64,000 nt of DNA from Enterocloster lavalensis (GTDB lineage: Bacteria > Bacillota > Clostridia > Lachnospirales > Lachnospiraceae): NCBI RefSeq assembly GCF_902364025.1, contig NZ_CABJCG010000001.1:496001-560000 (forward strand), in the 5' to 3' direction. The position numbers and the translations under genes are program-made. Shown one piece after another: positions 8,291 through 16,578 of this stretch (positions are counted from its first letter, which is position 1; each line of letters starts with the position of its first letter). The notes beneath the pieces were generated by a model. It was given only the letters and a program-made list of their open reading frames with translations, did not search any database and was not told the origin of the DNA.

Positions 8291-9531
8291 TGCGTCGCTT
8301 TCGTCTCCTCTGGTTCGATATTGGGAATGATCTCCTCCTGTGCCAGGGGCGCCGCTTTCTGGATCTGCTCCAGCGTCACGAACTGCCCGGTAATGGTACA
8401 TTTGGTTGCACTCGTTTCTATTCTATCATTATTTTCAAGAATTTGTACCCCTTTTTCTGTTAATTTTTCCGCAAACAACTCTTTTTCCCGCCCCGCGATG
8501 TCCTTAAGCTCCTCCTCTGTGTACTTCCTGTCGTAAGCCGACATCTCCTTCCCCTTAATATCCCCCAGATAAAATGGAAGGTAAAAATTGGAAAAAAGCT
8601 TCAGCTGCCGCTCCTCCATCACATAATCCCACTGTTGCTCCCCCCAGGCAGGCACGAGAAACGTAAACGAAGCCTTACCCGCCTTCACATACCACCCCCG
8701 CCGCGTCCGTCCCGTCGCCACCCGCTCCGTATGCATCAGCGGAAACGACTTGCTGTACCCGTTCACCGTCCTGGCCGTCACATCCGCATCCGCCCTTACT
8801 GTATACTGATTCACAACCTCCTCCGCGTCATTCACAATGGGCACGATGCCCTTCACCAGCACCTGTCCCGCCTCCACCTCATCCCCGATGGCCACCTGGG
8901 CGATCCCCTGGCGCACGATCATGGACGTGATCACCCCCGGCTTGGCCGCCACCAGATCGCAGGGCGTCTCATCCTTTTCCGGCAGCGTGGAAATCACCTC
9001 GTTCTCCTTGATATGGATCAGCAGCCGCGTGCCCGAGACCCTGGCCGAGACCCAGGTAATCTCCGGGAAATGCGCCCGGAATCCGCTCTCCAGCTCCTCG
9101 CAGTCGATCCGTTTCTTATACATCCCATAATCCACATCCTGGTCCGCCAGATACCGGATCAGCGTATCATAGGTATAATGATAATTTCCCTCAAACTCGA
9201 TATCCCATACAAACAGGCTCATCACATACAAAAACACAAAAAAGCCGGCCAGACCGGCTCCGAACAATTTGCGTTTCCGGTTCCGGTACAAAAAGAAAGG
9301 CAATCCGTACCGCTCCAGAATCCTAAGCCTCACCCTGGATTTTCTCACCAGCGGTTTCACCTTCCGATATCCCGGAACCGTCATAAAAAACTCATAATCC
9401 CCATCCTTACAGAGAATGCCCCAAATTTCCAGCTTTCTCGCATTACAAAGATTCAAAAAACGCTCCGGCGAATAACCGTGAAGCCTCAGCTTCACATATC
9501 CGTGCCAGTTATGTAGCAGCCGTTCCACCAC
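8287..9531 (-). CDS. yqfD: Sporulation protein YqfD
   Basis: YqfD is a mother-cell sporulation membrane protein of unknown biochemistry, made under SigE in Bacillus. The 414-residue protein has the family N-terminal domain (GYVKLRLHGYSPERFLNLC), a single membrane segment at about residues 90-110, and a long extracytoplasmic part including IHIKENEVIS and VRQGIAQVAIGDEVEAGQVLVKG. It starts with GTG at 9531, preceded by GGAGGAGG. It is co-oriented with yqfC just upstream and overlaps phoH by 4 nt, the conserved arrangement in spore formers. Confidence 0.9.
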   Translation of the reverse strand: MVERLLHNWHGYVKLRLHGYSPERFLNLCNARKLEIWGILCKDGDYEFFMTVPGYRKVKPLVRKSRVRLRILERYGLPFFLYRNRKRKLFGAGLAGFFVFLYVMSLFVWDIEFEGNYHYTYDTLIRYLADQDVDYGMYKKRIDCEELESGFRAHFPEITWVSARVSGTRLLIHIKENEVISTLPEKDETPCDLVAAKPGVITSMIVRQGIAQVAIGDEVEAGQVLVKGIVPIVNDAEEVVNQYTVRADADVTARTVNGYSKSFPLMHTERVATGRTRRGWYVKAGKASFTFLVPAWGEQQWDYVMEERQLKLFSNFYLPFYLGDIKGKEMSAYDRKYTEEELKDIAGREKELFAEKLTEKGVQILENNDRIETSATKCTITGQFVTLEQIQKAAPLAQEEIIPNIEPEETKATQ

Positions 9532-9561
9532 TGCAGCCTCCTCCTCTCCACGCTCAGGCCG

Positions 9562-9831
9562 TCAAGATTCAAACTCCAGAGACTGGATCTGGCCCGTAAT
9601 CTTCATTTCCTCGCTGGTATAATACGCAATGGCAAGCCGCGCCCCATGCACAATCACCTTACAGGTCCTGGCCTGCACCTTCACCATGGTATCCGTATAT
9701 AAAAGGATGCTGCGATAATTCTCAATACAGACCTCCCTGCGCCCCACAAAACTGACCAACACATCCCCCAGCAACACATCCCGCGGAAGCCCCAGCGCAG
9801 ACACCGCCGCCGCCTTCGATTCCCCTAACAT
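9562..9831 (-). CDS. yqfC: Sporulation protein YqfC (YabP family)
   Basis: An 89-residue protein of the YabP/YqfC sporulation family. The conserved LGLPRDVLLGDVLVSFVGRRE-type N-terminal strand pattern and the ENYRSILLYTDTMVKVQ core are visible; the family is found only in spore formers and is expressed in the mother cell in Bacillus. It is the first gene of the yqfC-yqfD-phoH-ybeY operon, 30 nt before yqfD. A SigE-like promoter lies just upstream. Confidence 0.88.
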   Translation of the reverse strand: MLGESKAAAVSALGLPRDVLLGDVLVSFVGRREVCIENYRSILLYTDTMVKVQARTCKVIVHGARLAIAYYTSEEMKITGQIQSLEFES

Positions 9832-9863
9832 AAGCCCTCACTCCCGACACACTGGTTCCCTTT

Positions 9864-9891
9864 ATTATATGCACCCTCCTCCCAAAAATAC
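9864..9891 (-). promoter_or_regulatory. Possible SigE-type promoter of yqfC operon
   Basis: On the minus strand GTATTTT and CATATAAT are separated by 13 nt, about 30 nt before the yqfC start region. This resembles SigE (mother-cell) promoters, whose -10 is close to CATAnnnT. The family is SigE-controlled in Bacillus subtilis, which supports the reading. Match by eye only. Confidence 0.4.
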
Positions 9892-9950
9892 CCTTTATAT
9901 TCCCCCCTCAAAGGTGACTCGCTTTTTTCCACTCCGCCATAGGGCCCCAG

Positions 9951-10193
9951 CGCTGCCGCCGCGGGAGGGGTGCGCCGGGCGATTGCGAAGCGGACCGCAG
10001 GATCTTATGTCCGGGGGGCGGCAAAACCGTGGAGAAATCGGGGCCTCAAAGCCCCGATTTCAGGCGACCTGAGCGGAGAAAGCCTTCAGGATTTCTCCGC
10101 GAATCGAGCCGGTGCCGCGGTTTTGCCGTCCCCCGGGCATTAGATCCTGCGCTTCGCTTCGCAGTCCGGCGCACCCCTCCCGCGGCGGCAGCG
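9951..10193 (+). other. Large branched inverted repeat, candidate structured RNA
   Basis: The 457-nt gap between yqfC and the DUF4397 gene is dominated by this element. The outer arms 9951-9978 and 10166-10193 are perfect 28-nt complements, and pairing continues imperfectly inward for about 50 nt (to about 10030 and 10110). Inside are two further hairpins: 10037-10060 (AATCGGGGC with GCCCCGATT) and about 10072-10100 (GCGGAGAAA with TTTCTCCGC). In the inner part of the outer stem, three of four substitutions give U-G wobble pairs only when read as plus-strand RNA. It may be a cis leader of the downstream gene, a stand-alone RNA, or a miniature mobile element. No open frame of note is inside it. 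Confidence 0.7.
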
Positions 10194-10288
10194 CGTACCC
10201 CCTGCGAAAAAAATTCACCTCCCTCACTCACAATTCCCCACTCCCCTGAATACACTATACTGAATCAATCAAACACAGTGAGGTAAAC

Positions 10289-11185
10289 ATGAATCGTCAG
10301 TCCTATTACCCCGACAACTATGACGATGCACCCATCGTCAGCACCGCCGCAGTGGACAACGAAGCCGGGACCCCTGTTATTCCGCTTCCCAATCCCGGCG
10401 AAGGCGGCCCTGTCGCCGACGGCAATACATCCATACCGGACGCCAATGTTCCGGTTATCCCCCTCCCCAATCCCGGTGAAGGAGGTCCCGTTGCCGACGG
10501 CAATCCCCCGATCTACCGTCCTATCATTCCCGGTGTGGGCGGCGGCGTAACCATCATCCCCGGAGTCACCTTCCCCTGCTTCTCCTGCAACAATAACAGC
10601 TACGGGCGGGTCCGCTTTTTAAACGCCAGCAACGGCTATCAGCCCTTCTTCGTCTACCTGGGCAACTGGCTTGTGGCCAGCCGTTTCGGCAACGGAGACA
10701 TGACCACCTATCTCCAGGCCACCTCCGGCAGCCAGACCGTGACCATCTCCGGCTCCAACGGATACGTCTACGTGCAGAAGCAGATCACCGTGCGGGCGGG
10801 CAGCTCCATGACCGTTGCCATCATCAACACGGCCAGCGGCCTGGACATTATGGAGATTTCCGACATCTCCTGCAACGCGCCCACCGGCACCAGCTGCCTG
10901 CGGGTCAGCAACCTCTCTCTGAACCTTGGGCCCTTCGACGTGTCCATCGGCAATCAGAACAGCAACTACACGCCCTTCACCAACGTGCGCTACCGTGAAG
11001 TGACGCCCTACACCAGCTTCTATCCCGGCTGGTACCAGCTCTACATTTCCAGAACCGGCTCCCTGCCCAACGTCTCCGTCGCCACGGCAGCCGCCAACAT
11101 GAGCGCCAACACCTCCTACACCCTCTACATCTTCAACGCGGCAAACGCCACGGACGGGTTGAGAACTATGGTGGTGTCCAACTGA
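10289..11185 (+). CDS. DUF4397 protein with N-terminal Pro/Gly-rich tandem repeats
   Basis: A 298-residue protein whose last 200 residues form a DUF4397-type beta-sandwich domain, recognised by VRFLNASNGYQPFFVYLGN, the SGSQTVTISGSN strand and a second, similar half with YPGWYQLYISRTGS. The N-terminal 85 residues are low-complexity: the phrase PVIPLPNPGEGGPVADGN occurs twice, 26 residues apart, followed by PIIPG segments and a CFSCNNN motif. No signal peptide or anchor is visible, so if it reaches the surface or a spore layer it does so by mother-cell assembly or another route. The start has GTGAGGT upstream; TATACT at 10256 could be a -10. It is transcribed alone, after a large structured repeat. 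Function unknown. Confidence 0.75.
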   Translation: MNRQSYYPDNYDDAPIVSTAAVDNEAGTPVIPLPNPGEGGPVADGNTSIPDANVPVIPLPNPGEGGPVADGNPPIYRPIIPGVGGGVTIIPGVTFPCFSCNNNSYGRVRFLNASNGYQPFFVYLGNWLVASRFGNGDMTTYLQATSGSQTVTISGSNGYVYVQKQITVRAGSSMTVAIINTASGLDIMEISDISCNAPTGTSCLRVSNLSLNLGPFDVSIGNQNSNYTPFTNVRYREVTPYTSFYPGWYQLYISRTGSLPNVSVATAAANMSANTSYTLYIFNAANATDGLRTMVVSN

Positions 11186-11213
11186 CGCAAGCCCGTATGA
11201 ATCGCTCCACAGG

Positions 11214-11262
11214 CAAAAGCACAGGGAATCGCCGGTACTTCCGGAACTCCCTGTGCTTTCCT
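11214..11262. terminator. Hairpin terminator, probably bidirectional
   Basis: AAAGCACAGGGA and TCCCTGTGCTTT form a 12-bp stem with a loop containing a smaller CCGGTACTTCCGG hairpin. A-rich and T-rich flanks would serve both the DUF4397 gene (plus) and the converging PTS regulator (minus). Confidence 0.85.
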
Positions 11263-11313
11263 TATAGCAAAACCGGGCCGATGCCCCTTCGCATCCGCCC
11301 GGTTTCCGCCCGC

Positions 11314-13350
11314 TTACAACACCTCAAACTCGCAGTTCAACACGCTCTGGTACGCCTCCTCCTCGGTCCGGCTCGCCTCCAGCTCCCGGATCAGGCCCGT
11401 GGTCTTGACCATGCGCATGAGGGTCACCACCGCCGGAATGTGCTCCTTGGAATCTTTGCTTGCCAGACAGAAAATCACCCGCACCTTCTTCTCCCCGAAA
11501 TGAACCGGCGTTTCGGTGATCAACAGGCTCAAGCTGGTCTGGTGAATCCCCTCCACGCCCTTGCCGTGCAGCAGCGCGAAGGAGTCGTCGGACACCGCGT
11601 AAAAGCCCTGCTCCCCGATAAAGCCGATCATGTTCTCCACATAACATTCCTCGATAAATCCCCGCTTTAACAGCGGCTCCGCGCTCAAACGCACCGCGTT
11701 TTTCCAATCCGGCTCCTCCCGGCACAGGCGGATGCAGTCGTACTTTAAAAAGCTGCTGAAGCTTTTGGGGTTGGTGAAGGGCTTGACCGTCTGGTATCCC
11801 AGTTCCTTCTCGATCACATCCAGCACTCTGGCCCTGGTGGCTTCGTCCAGAAACCCCAGCTTTTCCTCAATGGCGTAGTAGCTGGAAAGAATTGTCTTGC
11901 GCGGAACGCCCAGCCGGTCGATGGCGGCCCGGTCCTCGGGCTGCAGGATGGGGTTCACCACCAGACAGGGCCTGGGCAGGCTGTTGTTCAGCTTGATGGT
12001 GGAGAGCACATAATCGATGGACGCCCAGTCCGGGTAGGAGGAGACCTTATAAATGGGAATGGTGTCCAGTATATGGATCTGATACTCGCTGAGCAGGGAC
12101 TCCTTCAGCATGGTGGTGGTGCCGTAGCCGTGGCCGCAGACCAGAAGCACCCGCTTGTAGGGCACGCTCTTCATCCGCTTCAGGCTGGCCATGAAGCAGA
12201 CGGTCAGGTAGACGATCTCGTCCTCGTTGCTGATCTCCTTTAAAATATCAGTCTCCGCGCACACCTGGGCCATGAGGTTGTACATCTGGCGGTCCTGGGG
12301 CCGCAGCAGGGAGATCATGTTGTCCCGGATGCTCACGTGGTTGTTGATGCGCTGGATCAGGGGGATCATGTGGTTTAGCAGACCTTCCACCAGCGTCCGG
12401 TCCTTGTCAAAGGGCATATTCAACCGCTTGGACATGGCGGAGATCAGGGAAAATGTCACCGCTTCCGCCTGCACCGGGTCCACGTCCGCATTTCCCCCCG
12501 CGATCTTGTTGGTGAAATCGAACATTTTCGCCATCATACGGATGTGTTCTTCGGAGACCTCCCGGCCGATAATCTCCTCCAGCCGCTTCCCGAAGCGCCC
12601 GAAGGCCTCCCGGTTGAAGTCCGGAGCCACGGTAATGTCCAGGGGGTAGACCTTGCCGTGGAGAATATACCAGACCAGAACCACCACGTTCGACATGTAC
12701 CACAGGTAGGAGCTGCTGGTCAGCGTGCACTGAAGCTCCTCCAAAAGATCGTCCACCGCCATCACCACATTAGCCACGGACACGCCCTCAAATGCCTTGT
12801 GAATGATATGGATGCAGTAAAATTCATAGGAATTATAGCTGGTGAAGGGGTTGATCAGATACTCGATGTATTTGCGAAACTCCTGGTTCAGCAGGGTGGC
12901 CCGCTTGATCTTTGGACCGGCCAGGTAGAAATGCCCGGAATAGCCGATGCCCATCCCGTCCTTTTTCAGCTCCTCGTCCAGAGCCGCCATGTCGTTCTTC
13001 ACCGTGGACCGGGAAACCCGGAACTGCTCGCTCAGCTGGTTGATTTTCAGGTCCTCGTTGCGGATCATCAGGATCAGAAGCAGGATGGACATGCGCTCCT
13101 TACCGGTGTATATGACCTCGTTTCCATCCTCCATCCCCTTAAGATCCAGGTGCTCCGGGTAAACGAGCACGCCCTTGGAATGCTTTTCGATCTCCGGCAG
13201 GCGCTCCAGGGACAGAATATCGTTGATCCGGTCCACATCGTAGCGCACGCTCCGCTCGGAGACGTTCAAATCCCTGGCCACCTCCTTGTAGGAGGACTGG
13301 CCGTGGGATTTGAGGTAACGGATGATGTTCAGCATTCTTCCATTAAACAT
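11314..13350 (-). CDS. BglG/MtlR-family PRD transcriptional regulator with EIIB- and EIIA-like domains
   Basis: A 678-residue regulator of sugar PTS genes. In order it has N-terminal HTH domains (MLNIIRYLKSHGQSSYKEVARDLNVSERSVRYD, read in two parts, and a Mga-like HTH with LSEQFRVSRSTVKND), two PRD domains (about 190-400) with conserved histidines, an EIIB-like domain beginning RVLLVCGHGYGTTTM near residue 420, and a C-terminal fructose-type EIIA-like domain with ALLHGKG. Phosphorylation of the PRDs and of the PTS-like domains normally sets activity. I start it at ATG 13350, preceded by GGGGAGG; the upstream in-frame ATG at 13377 has no such site. It is the last gene of the IIA-IIC-IIB operon and presumably its regulator. 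Confidence 0.9.
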   Translation of the reverse strand: MFNGRMLNIIRYLKSHGQSSYKEVARDLNVSERSVRYDVDRINDILSLERLPEIEKHSKGVLVYPEHLDLKGMEDGNEVIYTGKERMSILLLILMIRNEDLKINQLSEQFRVSRSTVKNDMAALDEELKKDGMGIGYSGHFYLAGPKIKRATLLNQEFRKYIEYLINPFTSYNSYEFYCIHIIHKAFEGVSVANVVMAVDDLLEELQCTLTSSSYLWYMSNVVVLVWYILHGKVYPLDITVAPDFNREAFGRFGKRLEEIIGREVSEEHIRMMAKMFDFTNKIAGGNADVDPVQAEAVTFSLISAMSKRLNMPFDKDRTLVEGLLNHMIPLIQRINNHVSIRDNMISLLRPQDRQMYNLMAQVCAETDILKEISNEDEIVYLTVCFMASLKRMKSVPYKRVLLVCGHGYGTTTMLKESLLSEYQIHILDTIPIYKVSSYPDWASIDYVLSTIKLNNSLPRPCLVVNPILQPEDRAAIDRLGVPRKTILSSYYAIEEKLGFLDEATRARVLDVIEKELGYQTVKPFTNPKSFSSFLKYDCIRLCREEPDWKNAVRLSAEPLLKRGFIEECYVENMIGFIGEQGFYAVSDDSFALLHGKGVEGIHQTSLSLLITETPVHFGEKKVRVIFCLASKDSKEHIPAVVTLMRMVKTTGLIRELEASRTEEEAYQSVLNCEFEVL

Positions 13351-13497
13351 ATCTGCCTCCCCCGTTCGCCGGCGCAATCACTAGGGGCTGCGCCTGCGGC
13401 TTTTACCTGCAACAGGACAAGAGGAGATTCTCCCCTCCCCCCTCGTCCTGATTCCCATATGTAACATTTATCGCTCTGATACTCCCCTGACCAGCGC

Positions 13498-13806
13498 TTA
13501 CTGGAACGTGTCCTGAATCTTCTTCATCACTGCGTCGGACTTCTTGATCAGATCGGAAACGCCCATCTTGAGCACTTTTTTGCCCTTAAAGCGGTCCAGA
13601 CCTTCCAGCGCCACGTCGTTGACCAGAACCACGCAGGCCGCCTCGTCGATGTCCTTCTGCTTCAGCTGGTTCTCCACGCCCGCTCCGCCCTGAGTCTCGA
13701 TCAGAACCTCGATTCCCAGCTTCTCTCCGGAGAGCTTTAAAGCCTCCGCTGCCATATAAGTGTGCGCCACGCCCGACGGGCAGGATGTAATACCGACTAC
13801 CTTCAT
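13498..13806 (-). CDS. PTS fructose-family transporter subunit IIB
   Basis: A 102-residue EIIB of the fructose family, which passes phosphate from EIIA to the incoming sugar. The phosphocysteine is C9 in VVGITSCPSGVAHTYMAAEAL, the classical IIB-fru site. AGGAGG lies just before the ATG. The gene stands between IIC (90 nt upstream) and the regulator (147 nt downstream); a weak G-rich hairpin at about 13418-13452 lies in the latter gap. The sugar may be fructose, mannose derivatives or another hexose. Confidence 0.93.
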   Translation of the reverse strand: MKVVGITSCPSGVAHTYMAAEALKLSGEKLGIEVLIETQGGAGVENQLKQKDIDEAACVVLVNDVALEGLDRFKGKKVLKMGVSDLIKKSDAVMKKIQDTFQ

Positions 13807-13895
13807 GTTTTTCCTCCTAAACGTTTGCTGTTTTACAGTTCCATATTCATTGTGTGTACCGCCCCCGGCGCCCTCTGCCCGGCTGACGGCGGATC

Positions 13896-14960
13896 TTATA
13901 AATCGTCAAATGTGATCTCGTCCAGATCGTCTTCCTCCACGGCTTTGACCACCGCGTCGTCCATGTTGTTCTTCTTCAGTAAGTTTACCATAATCGCAGT
14001 CACAAATCCACCTGCAAGCACGGAAATAAAGTACCAGATCCTGCCCTCGACCACCGGCAGCACGATGAGGCCGCCCCAGGGCGCATGGTTTAACACGCCG
14101 GTCAGGAAGGGGATGATGTTTCCGACCACCGCTCCCACGATCAGGGAGGGGATCACGCGCAGCGGATCGTTGGCGGCAAAGGGGATCGCGCCCTCGGTGA
14201 TACCCACGCAGCCCATCAGAATGGCCGCCTTGCCTGCTTCCTTCTCCTCAGCGTTGTATTTCTTGGGCGCAAGCAGTGTGGCGATGCCCATGCCGATGGG
14301 AGGCGTACAGATGGCGACGCCCACGCCGCCCATCAGATAGGGAAGGGTGTCTACCTGAGTCTGTGCGAACAGCGTTGCAACTTTGTTGACCGGGCCGCCC
14401 ATGTCAAATGCAGTCATTGCGCCCAGAATGGAAGCCAGCGGAACCTTACCCACGTCGCCCAGGCCGGACAGCCAGTTCGTCAGGCCGTTCATCACAGCCG
14501 CGATGGGTCCGCCGATGCCCCAGACGATGATTCCGCCGGTGATAAAGGTGCCCACCAGGGGATAGATGAAAATGGAACCCAGCGTTTTAAGCGCGATGGG
14601 AAGCTTGATCCGTTTTAACTGCTTTACCACCACACCGGCGATCAGGCCGGCCACCATACCGCCTAAAAAGCCCGCGCCCATCTCTTTTGCCAGGTACGCT
14701 CCGATCATGCCGGGCGCCAGACCGGGCTTATCGGCGATGGAGTAAGCGATGTAGCCGCCCAGGATCGGAACAAACAGCGTCAGTCCGCCCAGACCGATCT
14801 GCGCCAGCCCGGCCAGCCAGCCGGTCTCCGGGGTAGCCGCTCCCGCGGGGTTTAACATAACCGCCAGGGAAAACAGGATACCGCCTGCCACGATAAACGG
14901 GATCATGTGGGACGTGCCCGTCAAAATGTGCTTTTTCAGTGTTTTTAACTGCTCTTTCAT
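13896..14960 (-). CDS. PTS fructose-family transporter subunit IIC
   Basis: The membrane permease of the PTS, 354 residues with about nine hydrophobic segments. The N-terminus HILTGTSHMIPFIVAGGILFSLAV (read in parts) and the GAYLAKEMGAGFLGGMVAGLIAG and PPIGMGIATLLAP segments are typical of EIIC-fru. It starts 5 nt after the IIA stop, with GGAGGG overlapping that stop, so IIA and IIC are tightly coupled. The C-terminus is acidic (VVKAVEEDDLDEITFDDL), an unremarkable tail. Substrate not readable from sequence. Confidence 0.93.
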   Translation of the reverse strand: MKEQLKTLKKHILTGTSHMIPFIVAGGILFSLAVMLNPAGAATPETGWLAGLAQIGLGGLTLFVPILGGYIAYSIADKPGLAPGMIGAYLAKEMGAGFLGGMVAGLIAGVVVKQLKRIKLPIALKTLGSIFIYPLVGTFITGGIIVWGIGGPIAAVMNGLTNWLSGLGDVGKVPLASILGAMTAFDMGGPVNKVATLFAQTQVDTLPYLMGGVGVAICTPPIGMGIATLLAPKKYNAEEKEAGKAAILMGCVGITEGAIPFAANDPLRVIPSLIVGAVVGNIIPFLTGVLNHAPWGGLIVLPVVEGRIWYFISVLAGGFVTAIMVNLLKKNNMDDAVVKAVEEDDLDEITFDDL

Positions 14961-14964
14961 CTCA

Positions 14965-15414
14965 TTATCCCTCCAAAACTTCCGTTAAAATTTGATATAC
15001 CTGCTCTTCATCGCTGTTTCGCAGCGATTCCCGGAATTCCTCGTGCATAAGCTTTCTGGACAGGTTCGCCAGGATCTTCATATGGGTGTCTCCGGCCTCC
15101 GCCAGGGGGCAGGCGATGAGGATGATCAGGTCCGCAGTCTCGCCGCTCTCCTCATTCCAGACCACCGGCTCCGCGGTGCGGCCGAAGCACACGCTGGCCT
15201 CCAGCACGTGGTCGGTCTTGCCGTGGGGCAGACCCATGTCAAACCCTACGAAGGTAGGGGAAATGGCCTCTCTGGCCAGAACGTCCTTGTAAAATTCCTC
15301 CGTGTCCGTGATCGTCCCGGCCTTTCCAAGCTCCACGGCCAGTCTGTAGATCACATCTTTTTTCTCTCCCCGGATGTCAAACACGATGCAATTCTTGTTG
15401 ATTAATTTACCCAT
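14965..15414 (-). CDS. PTS fructose-family transporter subunit IIA
   Basis: A 149-residue EIIA of the fructose/mannitol family, which receives phosphate from HPr. The active histidine is in the segment FVGFDMGLPHGKTDHV near residue 65. GGAGG precedes the ATG. It is the first gene of the operon IIA-IIC-IIB-regulator. No sugar-phosphate enzyme (1-phosphofructokinase, mannosidase, isomerase) is encoded nearby, so catabolism must use genes elsewhere. Confidence 0.93.
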   Translation of the reverse strand: MGKLINKNCIVFDIRGEKKDVIYRLAVELGKAGTITDTEEFYKDVLAREAISPTFVGFDMGLPHGKTDHVLEASVCFGRTAEPVVWNEESGETADLIILIACPLAEAGDTHMKILANLSRKLMHEEFRESLRNSDEEQVYQILTEVLEG

Positions 15415-15460
15415 CTGATAACCTCCTGCCCGGCCCCGCCGGATCTTTTAAAAGTCTCTC

Positions 15461-15472
15461 TCAAGCGCTTGA
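15461..15472. promoter_or_regulatory. Palindromic operator-like site upstream of PTS operon
   Basis: TCAAGCGCTTGA is a perfect 12-bp palindrome about 47 nt before the EIIA start codon. It resembles the core of cre/LacI-family operators (TGnAAnCGnTTnCA-like), which would fit carbon catabolite control of a PTS. No clear sigma-A promoter was found beside it. Confidence 0.45.
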
Positions 15473-15620
15473 AGAAGAACTGTTTATCTCTTACATGGGA
15501 TATCATAAAGCCTGATGTGCATTTTGAACAGATAGAAGATTTGAAAAAACTTTTTACACAAATTTAAGGATTCCGGCAGGCAGTGTGCCGCAGCCTGCGC
15601 CAGCGGCCCGTTCCATCCGG

Positions 15621-15662
15621 AAAAAGCAGGCGGCCGCACCCATCGGTACAGCCGCCCGCCGC
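15621..15662 (-). terminator. Terminator after the RDD gene
   Basis: On the minus strand GCGGGCGGC pairs with GCCGCCTGC around a 15-nt loop and is followed by TTTTT. It lies 13 nt after the stop of the RDD-family gene. Confidence 0.8.
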
Positions 15663-15674
15663 AATTTGGATCAC

Positions 15675-16508
15675 TCAATTTTCAGCCTTCTCACAGACCA
15701 GCTTCACCGTCAGGGCGTCCCGGGATGAAACCAGAAAGGCGGTCGTCTCATACCCGTCCACGGCCTGCCGCTTCAGAACCCGGATGTTGCCCCTGTAGCC
15801 GGACTCGTCCTCCTCATGCCGTGCGAATCCCTCGTTTTGGATCAGGTACTCCATATATTGTTCCAGGAGTTCATTTCCGTTCCCCCGGACCACATACTGG
15901 TACTGCGCCTCGTAAACGCCGGAGCTGCTGGAGGAGGAATATCCTGCCAGACGATGTTTTCCCAAAACCGTGTAGACAGACGGAATCTTCTCGTCTCTCA
16001 CCGTATAATAGGCCTCTTTGTTCACACTGCTTAACATCAGGGAGGCCGCGGAGAACACCAGCGCGAAGAAAATCACCACACCCGCAGCAATTTTAAGCAG
16101 CGTCTTCCAGAGCGGAGCCTTCGGGCCCTGCACGTAACAGAGACCCAGGTGTATGTCATAGGGCAGCCGGCCGCCAAGGCAGAGGCATAGGATCAGGGTC
16201 GCGGGCCAGACGATGATCAGCAGACATTTAAAAACTGTGTGCAGAATGGACCGGACCAGCCTGTCATTTCCCTCTCCCTGGTCCCAGATCAGGTGCAGTC
16301 CCAGGAAACGTTTCCCCAGCGTTATACCCTGAAACCAGTAATCAGCAGAGAAAAAATATACCAGATAGACCGCCATCGCCGCCGGGAGTCCGATCCGGGA
16401 CAAGCTTCCCCCTGTCCATATGCCGCTGTTAATCGCCAGAAAAACCGGTCCCATCAGAACGGCCAGCAAAATCATATAATCAATCAAAAATGCAAAAATA
16501 CGCTTCAT
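15675..16508 (-). CDS. RDD-family membrane protein
   Basis: A 277-residue membrane protein of the RDD family. The N-terminal half has the RDD signature (RIFAFLIDYMILLAVLMGP, then LGKRFLGLHLI after GITLGK) and four to five membrane segments. After the last hydrophobic segment (about residues 150-175) comes a 100-residue extracytoplasmic or cytosolic tail with a Ser-rich stretch (SSSSSSG) and a beta-rich end. Start moved to ATG 16508, which has AAGGA 8 nt upstream; an ATG at 16556 lacks one. RDD proteins include possible ion transporters but most are uncharacterised. Likely co-transcribed with the DUF2262 gene 70 nt upstream. Confidence 0.75.
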   Translation of the reverse strand: MKRIFAFLIDYMILLAVLMGPVFLAINSGIWTGGSLSRIGLPAAMAVYLVYFFSADYWFQGITLGKRFLGLHLIWDQGEGNDRLVRSILHTVFKCLLIIVWPATLILCLCLGGRLPYDIHLGLCYVQGPKAPLWKTLLKIAAGVVIFFALVFSAASLMLSSVNKEAYYTVRDEKIPSVYTVLGKHRLAGYSSSSSSGVYEAQYQYVVRGNGNELLEQYMEYLIQNEGFARHEEDESGYRGNIRVLKRQAVDGYETTAFLVSSRDALTVKLVCEKAEN

Positions 16509-16578
16509 ACTCCCTATCCTTCCCGGAGAGCCGCCCTGCCGGTTCCGGCTGCCCATCCGAACCCATTTTCATCTGTTC

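Noticed and set aside
15480..15680. Sigma-54 promoter or a small gene upstream of the PTS operon
   Set aside because: No TGGCAC-N5-TTGC match was found; a 64-codon frame here overlaps the RDD-gene terminator and has no ribosome binding site.
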